Assembly: GCA_016169955.1 (NCBI GenBank)
Contig: JABJUM010000124.1
Coordinates: 1 to 64,000 of the forward strand
Direction: 5' to 3'
Length of the DNA stretch: 64,000 bases
From: Phytophthora vignae f. sp. vignae
Lineage: Eukaryota > Oomycota > Peronosporomycetes > Peronosporales > Peronosporaceae
A model generated the notes under the pieces. It made no database searches. It was not told the DNA's origin and saw nothing but the letters and a program-made list of their open reading frames with translations. Positions within the stretch are counted from its first letter, which is position 1, and each line of letters starts with the position of its first letter. Below, one piece after another: positions 1-9,458 of this stretch. The position numbers and the translations under genes were made by a program.

Positions 1-1434
1 CTGGTCAAGTTCGCTTTGGCCGGATCAACGCCCCTATCAGAGGCTGAGAGGCGTCCCCGAAGGAGCTGAGGCCGACAGCCGAGCCTTGGCCCAGTTGTCT
101 GAGCTGTCGGAGGTCGAGATGCTCGCGTATGGCCGACCCAGTTCGAGATGTGGATGTCTGTGCCCACGGAGTCGTGCACCGGTAGACGTGGCCTACTCGC
201 CATGTCACGGAGGCTACGATCTCTGGGGTTTCATCCGAGCGGCTGGAGCTACGGCCAGGCACCTGATGTCTGTGACTCGGTCGCTAGCTGCAAGATGGCT
301 GAATGTGTTCCATGCTGAACGCGACGGATCCCTGTTGTCTCCGACCTGAAGGCGGTGCGCGTGACGCTGAGACTGATGCCACCCATTGCATGCGTCGCTC
401 TGTTGCAGACGATGCTGCATGAGAATGGCTATGAGTTCCTGAACCAAGTCCCAGTGTGGCACCACGCTCCGTGAAGTTGCCGAAGTTCCGGATTCGCAGA
501 TTCGGTTTGAGATTGAGCGCATTGCCCGATTCCCTCGGAGCTGAGCTCAGTGCCATGGAAGGCTGCGGTCGGGTCAACCCCATACTACGTAAGGCCGACT
601 TCGACCCCCAGCTGATGGCAGCTGAAGCCACTGAAACTCAGGTTGGATTTCCTCTGGACCAGATGGAGATGCGATCATGGATGGGGACACTCAGCTTTTC
701 TTGGGCCCGAAGTTGTGATGCGACTTCAGCTCACAGGTCTCAGACCCCAGAGCCCAGCCTCGAGCGTTGAAGGTGAACCATCTCGTAAGCGTGCTCTGCT
801 CACAAGGTCTTCTGCTGGAGGTTCTATACGAAGTTATCGAAGTTCTGGTGAGCTGCCTCAGAGACTGCTCTCACATTTCGCAATGAAAAAGTGCCCAGCA
901 TGGTTGGGGCAAGCTCTGGTTCTGACATGGTCATGGATGAAGGTGGGAATCTGTCTGGATTAAGTTCCTCGGGTTCCTCCCTGATGTCTACGACTGACTA
1001 CATGATTGGGACTGGATCGCATATGCCTATGTCGACAGCGACCGTGATGCGAGGCTCAGCTACGACGATGTCTCGCAGCTCGTTCCCTGGGATGATGATC
1101 TCAGTTACGCCTCAGCTTACTCAAGCTGGTCAAGCATCAGCCAGAGCTGAGCCGAGGGCGTATCAACCTGAACACCCATCTCAGGTACGTCTGCCCGGCA
1201 GTCCTGAATCGAAGCGCCCCGCTCCGAAGCAAGCTGAAACTCGATCGACACAGTCTGCTGGATTCCGATTCCGAGACTCGTACGACGTGAGTACGCCTGC
1301 GTTCGCGAGGCCGACGACTTCAGACCACCTAGCAGCGGTGGAACGAGACTACCAGCAAGCTCTTCAACAGAGTGAGGCTTCTGCCTGGGCCAGACTTGAC
1401 GCGGAGCAGACCCAGCGTAGGGCTCTTGAGGCAA
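1..1434 (+). pseudogene. gag N-terminal region, frame-disrupted (element 1)
   Basis: No single frame covers this stretch, but successive pieces match the N-terminal half of element 3 gag. The piece near 700-780 contains RLQLTGLRP, matching RLRLTGLRP in element 3 (near 59830), and the piece near 890-1040 contains SHMPM, matching SHMPMPQLG. The frame used from 891 hands over to the frame of the next ORF near 1432, where an Ala/Glu/Gln/Arg-rich coiled coil starts. At least two indels separate the pieces. The region is Ser/Pro-rich and poorly conserved, as gag N-termini often are. Confidence 0.7.
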
Positions 1435-3501
1435 GATGGAGTTGCAGCGCTGGCAGACAACCAGGCGGAGCAAGCCCGACTGCAGACGGAGTACCAGAAG
1501 CTTCAGGCAACCAACGCTCAGATGTCGGCTGCCCAACAGCAAGCTAAGACGGAACAACAGAGGCAACTGGAAGCCCTGGAGAAGCTGGCCCAGCGTCGCG
1601 CTGCTGAGGAAGCTGAGAAGCGCAAGGCGGACGAAGCTCGAGCACAGCAACTGCTTCAGGTCCAAAAACAGTTGCAAGAGGCTGAGGTTAGGGCTATGCA
1701 GGCTGAACAGCGGAAGGCCCAAGAAGAACGAGTTGCTGGAATCAGGACGGAGCACGAGCTGGAACTGCTGAGGTTGAGAGAGAAACATGCGCAAGCAGAA
1801 GCAGAACACCAGCGAGCCATGCAGGAGCAGGAAGAGAAGACCCGCCAACTCCTTGCAGCCCAGGAGCTGCCCAGTTCATATCCTGGCCCCGTCGCTTCAG
1901 GTGAGGGACGTGCGCCATTGGCAACGGACCCCCTGGTCTCAGCACCCATCGCGTCGACTCGAACGCCGATCGATCCGGTCCTGGCGCAGTTGGCCCAGCT
2001 CACGAGCGTGATGCAGCAGTTGGTCCAAGCCAACCAGGTCAAGTCTGAGGCGAGTGGTACGAGCCGCCGTGTTGGCAAGGCGCAAAGTTCAGCCAAGCAT
2101 ACTGAGGCCACGTCTAAGTCTCGTGTATCCGCCTCGGCGTCCGGGGCGAAAGGCAAGTCTCGGGCGACCAAGCCTGGCAAGCCTGGAGACTCGGACGGGG
2201 ACGACTCCGACTCTGATGACTCAAGCTCGAGTGACTCGTCGCAAGACGAGCTCGAAGGGCAGTTCGGCGCGGTTGCCCAGCCCAAGGGGGCTGATACCAA
2301 TTCTGGGACTCGGGTTGTTGTCCAAGCGATGATCCCCCATGACGCCTTGGAGAAGTTCGATGAGAAGGGACCGCTGGAGGACCGAGTCAACTGGTGGGAA
2401 AGGTTCATGTACTACGCTACGATGGCCACCTGGGACGAGAAGACCCGGGTGGTTCAGCTACGCATGAGACTCACTGGTTCCCTCAAGGATTGGTGCACCC
2501 AACTGCCGGATGATGTTCGCTCGGACTGGAGGAAGTTATCCCACGTCTTCAAGAAGGAATGGTGCCGTACGCTGAGCTCTAAAGCTGAGCGGTATTATTC
2601 GATGGAGATGAAGGATTCCGATACACCTCGAATGTTCTTCTACCGTCTGAACCATGCTGCCAAGGAGGCTGGGATACCGTATCTGAGACCGACAGTCGAC
2701 CGAGAAGCTCACATCCGGTGTTTCATCAAGGCTTTGACTGACTCAAGGCTGAGAACTACTCTTCATGGACAGCGTTTCGATACTTTGGATGAATTCGAGA
2801 AAACCCTGAAGAGAATCGAGGCCCTCCGCCAAGACGAGGGCTATGAGCAGAAGCGGCGCCCAGCGCAAGGACTACAGTTTGGACGTTTCAAACCTCCACA
2901 ACGTCGAGCTGAGGGACGAGCGTTCAAGGCAGAAGGTGTGGAAGTTGACCCAGTACTGGGACGACAGACGCTTTTCCAGGACGACTATGACCTGAAGCAT
3001 GAGGCAGATTCCGAAGAAGATGTGGATCGCTCGACCGATCGGACCCTGCCCTCGCCTGCGCCCGCACCAGCTCCTGTTGTTGCGAGCTCAGCCCAGGCTG
3101 AGCCCAGTCGCTCTACCTCCCTGACCGATGAAGAGATTTTCCGAGTCGCTGAGAGATTGGCCTGGAAGCCGAACGCTCAGCGCTATGACCGTGGAGGAGA
3201 CCAGCACCCAGAGCAGAAATGTGACGAATGTGGCAGCCGTAACCACCCGACTGACAAGTGCCGGAGCCGACTTATCTGTGGACGATGCCACGATGAGGGT
3301 CACCCGACCCAATTCTGTAGGCGTCAGCCGTGTTCCAAGTGTGGCGAATACCATCGCCGGGGCTTGTGCGATATGTGGTCGGCGCTCAAGGCAGTACGCG
3401 AGGCAATCCTTACTGGAGGTTCCGTCGAGGGCCTTGCTCCTGAGGTGATCCAAGCTCTGTTGGATAGCCCGGAGCTCCGAGAGAAGTCGTTAAACCATTA
3501 G
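1372..3501 (+). CDS. gag: Gag-like polyprotein: coiled coil, capsid-type domain, three zinc knuckles (element 1)
   Basis: This is the structural protein expected to form virus-like particles and bind element RNA. The first ~20 codons are probably out of the true frame (frameshift near 1432). From there: a long charged coiled coil (about 1440-1860), a Ser/Asp-rich linker (2160-2260), a retrotransposon-gag domain (about 2340-2860, rich in Trp and aromatic residues), then three knuckles between about 3220 and 3370. Two knuckles are CX2CX4HX4C and one is CX2CX3HX4C. The ORF ends TTA AAC CAT TAG, and pol lies in the -1 frame, overlapping its end. The same domain order is found in element 3 gag, where the domains are split by a C8 frameshift. 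Confidence 0.85.
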   Translation: MRLLPGPDLTRSRPSVGLLRQDGVAALADNQAEQARLQTEYQKLQATNAQMSAAQQQAKTEQQRQLEALEKLAQRRAAEEAEKRKADEARAQQLLQVQKQLQEAEVRAMQAEQRKAQEERVAGIRTEHELELLRLREKHAQAEAEHQRAMQEQEEKTRQLLAAQELPSSYPGPVASGEGRAPLATDPLVSAPIASTRTPIDPVLAQLAQLTSVMQQLVQANQVKSEASGTSRRVGKAQSSAKHTEATSKSRVSASASGAKGKSRATKPGKPGDSDGDDSDSDDSSSSDSSQDELEGQFGAVAQPKGADTNSGTRVVVQAMIPHDALEKFDEKGPLEDRVNWWERFMYYATMATWDEKTRVVQLRMRLTGSLKDWCTQLPDDVRSDWRKLSHVFKKEWCRTLSSKAERYYSMEMKDSDTPRMFFYRLNHAAKEAGIPYLRPTVDREAHIRCFIKALTDSRLRTTLHGQRFDTLDEFEKTLKRIEALRQDEGYEQKRRPAQGLQFGRFKPPQRRAEGRAFKAEGVEVDPVLGRQTLFQDDYDLKHEADSEEDVDRSTDRTLPSPAPAPAPVVASSAQAEPSRSTSLTDEEIFRVAERLAWKPNAQRYDRGGDQHPEQKCDECGSRNHPTDKCRSRLICGRCHDEGHPTQFCRRQPCSKCGEYHRRGLCDMWSALKAVREAILTGGSVEGLAPEVIQALLDSPELREKSLNH

Positions 3502-3543
3502 GCTCGCTGGTTGGGAGACCAGTGCGTGACGAGCCTAAATCCC
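3489..3543 (+). promoter_or_regulatory. Putative -1 programmed ribosomal frameshift signal, gag/pol (element 1)
   Basis: Heptamer GTTAAAC (3489-3495) is phased G TTA AAC in the gag frame, six bases before the gag stop. The pol frame is open through it in the -1 register. After a 5-nt spacer, GGCTCG (3501-3506) pairs with CGAGCC (3530-3535) and can extend with TTA/TAA. Inside it CTGGTT (3507-3512) pairs with GACCAG (3517-3522) around loop GGGA, leaving a 7-nt bulge 3523-3529. The loop can pair with TCCC at 3540-3543, giving a pseudoknot. Element 3 has the same heptamer, phase, spacer, stem lengths and bulge length with compensatory changes. GUUAAAC is a known -1 slippery sequence in arteriviruses. 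Confidence 0.8.
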
Positions 3544-4352
3544 AAGCGCTCTGCGCCTTTGCATATGTGGGCCCAGCCCTTCCATGTTGGCGCAGAGATA
3601 ACCCCGAATGTACAACTTCTTACTATGAAGCTGGTGTTTACACTTTCGATACTGACCTCAACATGCTGGACCCGGAGGATGAAATGGAGAACCATCTCGA
3701 GTTTGCTCTGACTCCGGGCGAGAAGTATGGTTGGTGGAGTGAGCACACGTTGATTGGCGAGAAGCGGAAGATGGCGATGGTGCATGGAGCAGTCTTTCAT
3801 CACAGAACACAGATATTACTGGATACTGGAGCTACGACAAGCATTTTGGGCTTAGATCTTGCACGCAGATTGAAGCTCAAGCTACGCCGTGGTTTCAGGC
3901 TCAGAGTAACTGGGATGGGAGACGCCCAGACCTACATTACTGCTCAAGCTAGGATCAAGCTGACGTTGGGAGTGCGCGTGGTGTATGTCATGAGTATCGG
4001 GGTTGGCAACATCGGTGAAGGAGTGGATTGTCTTCTCGGAATGGACTTCATGGTGGCTGCTGGAGTGCGACTCTGTGCTCGTGAAGGTGTCGTGAGACTG
4101 CCGGACGAAGAATCTCTGTTGTTGGTTGGAGGCCCCCAGATCGACCACGTCGGACTGGAGGTCAGCGTCTGGCTGAACGAGACTGCCTACCTCTACCCTG
4201 GACAATCTGTAGTAGTCCCGGTCAAGTATCACCAAGCTGACCCAGAGAAGGTGATTCCCTGGGCTGGACGCGGTGATCAATGGGTTACACAGTTCCTCAA
4301 TGGACCTGGGCGGAGGCCCAAGGCAGTCAAGGTGGTCAACATCTCAGAGTGA
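3496..4352 (+). CDS. Pol N-terminal part: retropepsin-type aspartic protease (element 1)
   Basis: Processes the gag-pol polyprotein. The active-site motif D-T-G-A is at 3822-3833, followed by a hydrophobic segment typical of retropepsins. A downstream region with Gly-rich and hydrophobic strands (about 3990-4060, LLGMDFM) matches the second half of the fold. There is no convincing ATG: the frame is open from the gag/pol frameshift site, so translation is probably by frameshift, not a separate start. The frame stops at TGA 4350-4352, where element 3 reads through with a Gln-Arg pair. Apart from that nonsense change the frame continues directly into the RT ORF, so this is one broken pol gene. 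Confidence 0.85.
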
Positions 4353-7075
4353 GAAGTCATGATCCGCCAACACACTGTGGTTGCTTGCCTGGTGGAGAAG
4401 GATTACCTGCCCAACGGAAAGCGGTTCGTACGGCCTTACTCGAGGAAGTACCATGACTGGGCCCAGCTCATCTACGAAGTCGAGCCTTCCCCAGACGCTC
4501 TGAGACGAGAAGAGGAGGCAGCTCGGCTAGCTGAGCTCAACGCTCCGCCGGCTGTGGAGAGGCCACCCTACAAGCGACCTGTGAAGCTACTGCTGTTGAA
4601 GCAGTCCGATGACCCGAAGGAAGACCGAGCCAATATGAAGCAGCGGAGAGCTGAGGCGTATGCCGCCAACACAGTGTCGCCTGAGTCCGCTCAAGTCAAA
4701 ATGGCTCGGACACCTCAAGAGCGCCCTGCCTCATGGAAGCCACCATTGCCGCAATCGCCTCACCCAGATGATGTGCAGCCAGGGACGAACCAAGGAAGCG
4801 CATCGGAAGAGGATGACACTCAGTCTACGACCGAGCCAAACTCTGTGGAGTCAAGCTCAGTTCAGACCTCTCCTGCTGGAGGCGGTGTGGATGCTCAGGA
4901 AGCTCGGGATGAACTGAGTCTAGTATTCAAGGCTGAGCCGACAGGTTTCGTGTCGGATCCGTTTGCCCGTCTCCAGGAAGCCTATGCACGTTGCCTCAGG
5001 GTAGAGATCAGTGAAGGTGCTGACGAAGCTACGGTGTACTTCCATGAAGGCACAGAATTGCTGAACGACCTCCGAGACCAGCTCGCCGCTCTTCCGGAGT
5101 TGCAAGATCTCAGTCCAAACGCGGACCTCTCAACGGCTAATGTGGGAGAACCAGGCGTTACGACTCCAGAAATGGACGCCCAAGTGCGAAGGATTCTGGA
5201 GAGACATGACGCCAGTTTTCTCGGGGACGGGAATGCAGTACCAGTCCCCGCCCGTGGAGTTGTCTGTGATCTGGATGTTGGTGACGCGAAGCCCATTGCT
5301 CAGAGGTCTCGGCAGGTTCCGACACACTTGCTCGACAAGGTGTTCGCTCTGATCAAGAAGCTGCTGGAGACTGGGCTCATCGAGTATTCGCACTCAGACT
5401 GGACTTCGCCAATTGTGATTGTGATGAAGAAGAACGGTGTGGATATCCGGCTATGCATCGACTACCGACTGGTCAACCAATTGATCAAGCTCTCGCACTA
5501 CCCTCTGCCTTTGATTGACGATCTGTTGATTGGGTTTGAGGAAGCAATGTGGTTCCTGAGCTTGGGCATGGCCAGTGGATTTTGGGCAGTGCCGATGACG
5601 CTCCGAGCTAAGCTGATTTCAGCCTTCATCTGTCCTTTGGGACACTTCCAGTGGAAGCGTATGCCATTTGGTCTCAAGAATGCCCCGCTGATCTACCAGC
5701 AAATGTTGGATAACTGCCTGTGGGGCTTTGTGCGCCTTCCGCCCTGTGAGGAAGCCCGAGTTGACCCGGACGTGCTGGAGTTCTTGGGAATTGAAGTAGA
5801 TGACTCCGCTAAGGAGGAAGAAATCCCGCCTCTGTCTGAGGAGACTACTGTGTTCCGACGAAACATTCCGGCACCGCTCCAGCTGAGCCCTGTTCTAGGA
5901 CGCAGCTCATACATCGATGACATCGCGTATGGAGCAGAGACCTGGGACCAGATGTGCGAAGTCCTGGACCGTTTGCTTTATCGGCTGAGATACTGGGGAA
6001 TCTCGGTGAGCCTACCCAAGAGTAAGTTTGGCAAGAAGTCTATCTCGTATCTCTCGCATGAGATTGGAGCAGAGGGAATCCGAGCTAAGCCGAAGATCGC
6101 CAAGGGAATCAAGGATCTGCCATTCCCGTCGACGCTGAAAGGAGTACAGTCGTTCCTGGGGAGTTTCAATTACTACAACAAGTTTATTGAAGACCTTCCG
6201 GTTGTAGCATCTGTGCTCTACGAGTTGCCGGATGAGCAGATCCAAGCTGGGCGTGATCTCGGTCGAGCTAAGGAGATGTTCGAAATCCTGAAGCAGAAGA
6301 TCGTCTCTACCCCGCTGCTCAGACACCCGGACAGGGAGAAGCCATTTGTGATCATTCTACACGCTAACCCCTGGGCGGTCTGTGCAGTGCTGTGCCAAGA
6401 GTACGACGGAGTCATTTTCCCGGTGCGATACACTGGGAGGACACTGCATGATCAGGAACTCAGGTACCACCCAGCCGAGAAGGAAGTTGTGGCATTGCTC
6501 CGGGTTCTCAGTGTCTTCTACTCGATGTTGAGCGGATGTAAGCTGTTGAAAGTCTACACCCGGTACTCTGTTCTGAAGTGGTTGTTCAAGTCTCGGTCGC
6601 TGGAGGGACGCTGTGAGCAGTGGGCTGCACGTTTGTCACCCTGGCCTCTGGAAGTACACAAGGTGGAACGCGATGAGAATGGTTTGGCCGCAATCATGGG
6701 AGCAGGGATCACACCCCGTGACCGGTTGGACTAGATCGCAGAGAACCTCATCCCAGACAAGGGACGAGTTGTCCGAGCCCCACCAATCAGCCTGGAGATG
6801 CTGGAAGCGAACTATGAAGATTGGCTGCTCAGCTTCGACGGAGCTGCCAAACTCTCAGATCGCTCAGGTGCTTCTGGCTGCATTCTGTGGAAGCTCCCGT
6901 CCTGGGACGTGGTCGAAGCCCGAGGATTCAATTTCGAGGGCATCACAGTGAACGAGGCTGAGTATCATGGTTTGCTCAAAGGCGTCCGCATGGCAAAGGC
7001 TCGAAGTATCTCAGATCTGGTGATAGTCGGCGACTTTCGGATTGTCATTCAGCAAGCCCAAGGCTTGATCCAGTG
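4353..7075 (+). pseudogene. pol: Pol middle part: reverse transcriptase plus two RNase H domains, inactivated (element 1)
   Basis: Acidic linker (to about 5240), then RT (about 5260-6200). In the first catalytic motif the Asp is Gly (codon 5565-5567, LGMASG versus LDMASG in elements 2 and 3). YIDD is intact at 5910-5921. About 55 residues are inserted between GFVR and YIDD. RNase H 1 (about 6330-6720) lacks the usual Asp in both DAS-like and TDH-like positions (reads HAN and TRY). A TAG at 6732-6734 interrupts the frame. The same frame then runs through a second RNase H (about 6830-7070, DGA, EAEY, and GDF where the relatives have GDS) until a frameshift near 7075 moves the reading into the next ORF. 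Confidence 0.88.
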
Positions 7076-9235
7076 CCTGAGTCCAGGGTTGCAAGTCTGC
7101 TGGCCGAGTTCGAGACGCTCCGCCCAGAGTTCCAGCGACTACGCTTGGTGCATGTGAAACGGGAGTATAACGCGGCTGTGGACTACCTCACGACGAAGAC
7201 TCTGGTGACTCAAGGTACCGTCACCATCGAAGACCCGGTTGAATTGGTCCAGCTCAAGCAGCTGAATCGGATCCCGGAGAAACTGATTAAGGTGAATGAA
7301 GCTGAGCCCGCTGAACCGGAGACTGAGCAGCCTGACACTCAAGCTGACGTGGAAGTAGTAGTCGAGCCGACTCGACTGGAAGATGCTGTCAAGCCCCTGT
7401 TGCCCAGTGCTAAGATATTCGTGGTGACAAGGAACCAAGCTCGGGTCAGAGATGCTGAGCGTGGTGTGGCCAGGGACGACTCCGCTCGAGGTATCGATCC
7501 TAGCCAGGGTGCTGAAGCCCCGCTTGAGCAAGCTCCAGTGTACTCACCGGAAGCAGCAACCCCTGCCGCGTCAATCGCTGAGCGATGGAGACGCATCTTG
7601 GTTCTGCAAGAGGCCGAGCCTTGGACAAAGAAGCTCAAAGATTATCGGGACGGAGAACTGGGGAACCTTTCAGCCACTGAAGCAGAATATGTGGCCAAGG
7701 TGGTGGACCAGTTTACCCTGGATTCGAGTGGGGTCCTGTACTATCTGAGTCGAGCTACTCCGGGAAGGCCCAGGGACGCAGCTGGAAATCTGAGGTTGGT
7801 CGTACCAACGGCACTTAGAGATGACTTGCTTCAATTCAGTCATGAGGAGTTCCAAGGTGGTCATCAAGGGATCACCAGGACTTTCGAACGACTGCGCAAA
7901 GAGTACTACTGGCCGAGGATGTATGCAGATGTGGAAAGCTATGTGAAGGAATGTGTGGATTGTGTCACTGCCAAGGGAGCTCCGCCCAACCCTGGGCCGT
8001 CGCCGGGAAACATTTTGGCGACTAAGCCTTTTGAAGTGATCTCCATGGATTTTGTTACGCATCTACCCAAGTCCGATCGTGGGAACGTGTTCTTGCTCCT
8101 ATTCCAGTGTGCGTTTTCGGGTTTCATCATGTGCAAGCCGATGAGTCTGACCACAGCTCAAGATGTCGCTGAAGCTTACATGGAGTGTGTGTTCCAGAGG
8201 TTTGGTGCAAGCTCTATGCTCCGCCACGACCGGGATCCACGTTTCATGAGCGAGGTGTTTGCCAGATTCCGTGAGATGCTGGGAAGTCGGCAGCGTGCGA
8301 CTCTAGCGTACAGACCTCAGGCAAACGGTCAGCAAGAACGTTCAGTACAAACGGTGGTCCAAGCTATCCGAGCGTATGTCGCTGAGCCAGACCAGAGCAA
8401 CTGGGACGACCAAGTGGAGAAGTTGATGTGGGCTCTGAACACGTCCTTTGACGCTACTCGTCTTGACACGTCGTTCTACCTGGTTCACGGCTGGGACCCC
8501 CATAGCACCGTTTCGGCCATGCTGGGACCATCTCCGACAGGCTTGGATCAGAGGACCGCCTACGAGTGGCGCCGCAAGACTCAGCGTGAGTACGAGTACG
8601 CTCAAGCCTGGGCCAAAGACTTACAAGCTGAAGCCAAAGTCAAGCGCTCAGCTGCTCAGACGAAGATCTGGGCTGAGCTGTCTGAGAGACTCAAGAAGGG
8701 TTTCGAAGTTGGTGATGCTGTGTGGTTATACCTGGCTCGAGGACAGCCTGGGCTTACGAAAAAGTTCGCTCACCTCTGGCACGGTCCGTTCCGGATTTTA
8801 GAGACCTCAGATGACTTCCGCTGTAAGTTGAAGATCGAAGGGACTGGGTATAAGCTGTACCCCTGGGTTCACATAAGCCGACTCAAGCCGCGCGCCCTGT
8901 TCCCTGAACGACCTACCGTTGAGATCGAAGTTGCTGAAGACGATGATCTGGATGCAGCTCTGTTGCCTGAAGACGCTGAGGAACCTGACGAAGCCCAGAA
9001 CGTGTATGAGGTGGAAGCCATCCAAGATGTGCGCTGGGTCAAGCGGACCCGGACCTCCCGAAGAGTCCGTGAGTACTTGGTCAAATGGAAGGGGTATCCC
9101 GACACTGAGTGGCTTCCTATGTCCCAGCTAAGTTGTGGAGCCTTACTTTACGAGTTCAACAAGAGCGCCAAGGCTAAAGCACAATTCCAAGCAATGCAGG
9201 CTGGGGATGAGCCTCCTGAGCCCGATGCTCAGTAG
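7073..9235 (+). CDS. Pol C-terminal part: end of second RNase H, integrase with GPY/F and chromodomain (element 1)
   Basis: Integrates element cDNA. The first ~40 codons complete the archaeal-type RNase H (motif HVKREYN...AVDYL near 7150-7190). After a variable acidic linker come the integrase HHCC zinc finger (about 7830-7965, ending CVDC), the catalytic core with Asp in SMDF (near 8046), Asp in HDRDPRF (near 8230) and Glu in QQERS (near 8337), a GPF motif (near 8785), then a chromodomain (about 9008-9130; YEVE, YLVKWKGY, EWLP). It is a chromovirus-like tail, likely to direct insertion to particular chromatin. The ORF start is an artefact of the upstream frameshift. It ends 223 bp before the opposite-strand gene ends. 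Confidence 0.9.
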   Translation: MPESRVASLLAEFETLRPEFQRLRLVHVKREYNAAVDYLTTKTLVTQGTVTIEDPVELVQLKQLNRIPEKLIKVNEAEPAEPETEQPDTQADVEVVVEPTRLEDAVKPLLPSAKIFVVTRNQARVRDAERGVARDDSARGIDPSQGAEAPLEQAPVYSPEAATPAASIAERWRRILVLQEAEPWTKKLKDYRDGELGNLSATEAEYVAKVVDQFTLDSSGVLYYLSRATPGRPRDAAGNLRLVVPTALRDDLLQFSHEEFQGGHQGITRTFERLRKEYYWPRMYADVESYVKECVDCVTAKGAPPNPGPSPGNILATKPFEVISMDFVTHLPKSDRGNVFLLLFQCAFSGFIMCKPMSLTTAQDVAEAYMECVFQRFGASSMLRHDRDPRFMSEVFARFREMLGSRQRATLAYRPQANGQQERSVQTVVQAIRAYVAEPDQSNWDDQVEKLMWALNTSFDATRLDTSFYLVHGWDPHSTVSAMLGPSPTGLDQRTAYEWRRKTQREYEYAQAWAKDLQAEAKVKRSAAQTKIWAELSERLKKGFEVGDAVWLYLARGQPGLTKKFAHLWHGPFRILETSDDFRCKLKIEGTGYKLYPWVHISRLKPRALFPERPTVEIEVAEDDDLDAALLPEDAEEPDEAQNVYEVEAIQDVRWVKRTRTSRRVREYLVKWKGYPDTEWLPMSQLSCGALLYEFNKSAKAKAQFQAMQAGDEPPEPDAQ

Positions 9236-9458
9236 AGGCACCTCAGCTGTGAACCTGTGTATGTCGCTGTGACGTTCTATGTTTGAGCATTTTGTATTGT
9301 GTGAGTTTACGACTACGCTAAGTGACGTGGAAAACGACTTGGAGTTTCTTGTGGAGAATGAGTGTGTCGAGGAAGCTGAAGTCAGTGAAGATGAGAGAGA
9401 CAAGAGGCGAAGTGGAAAAACGAGTGGTGAATTAGAAATAATGATGAACGCTTGTTGC

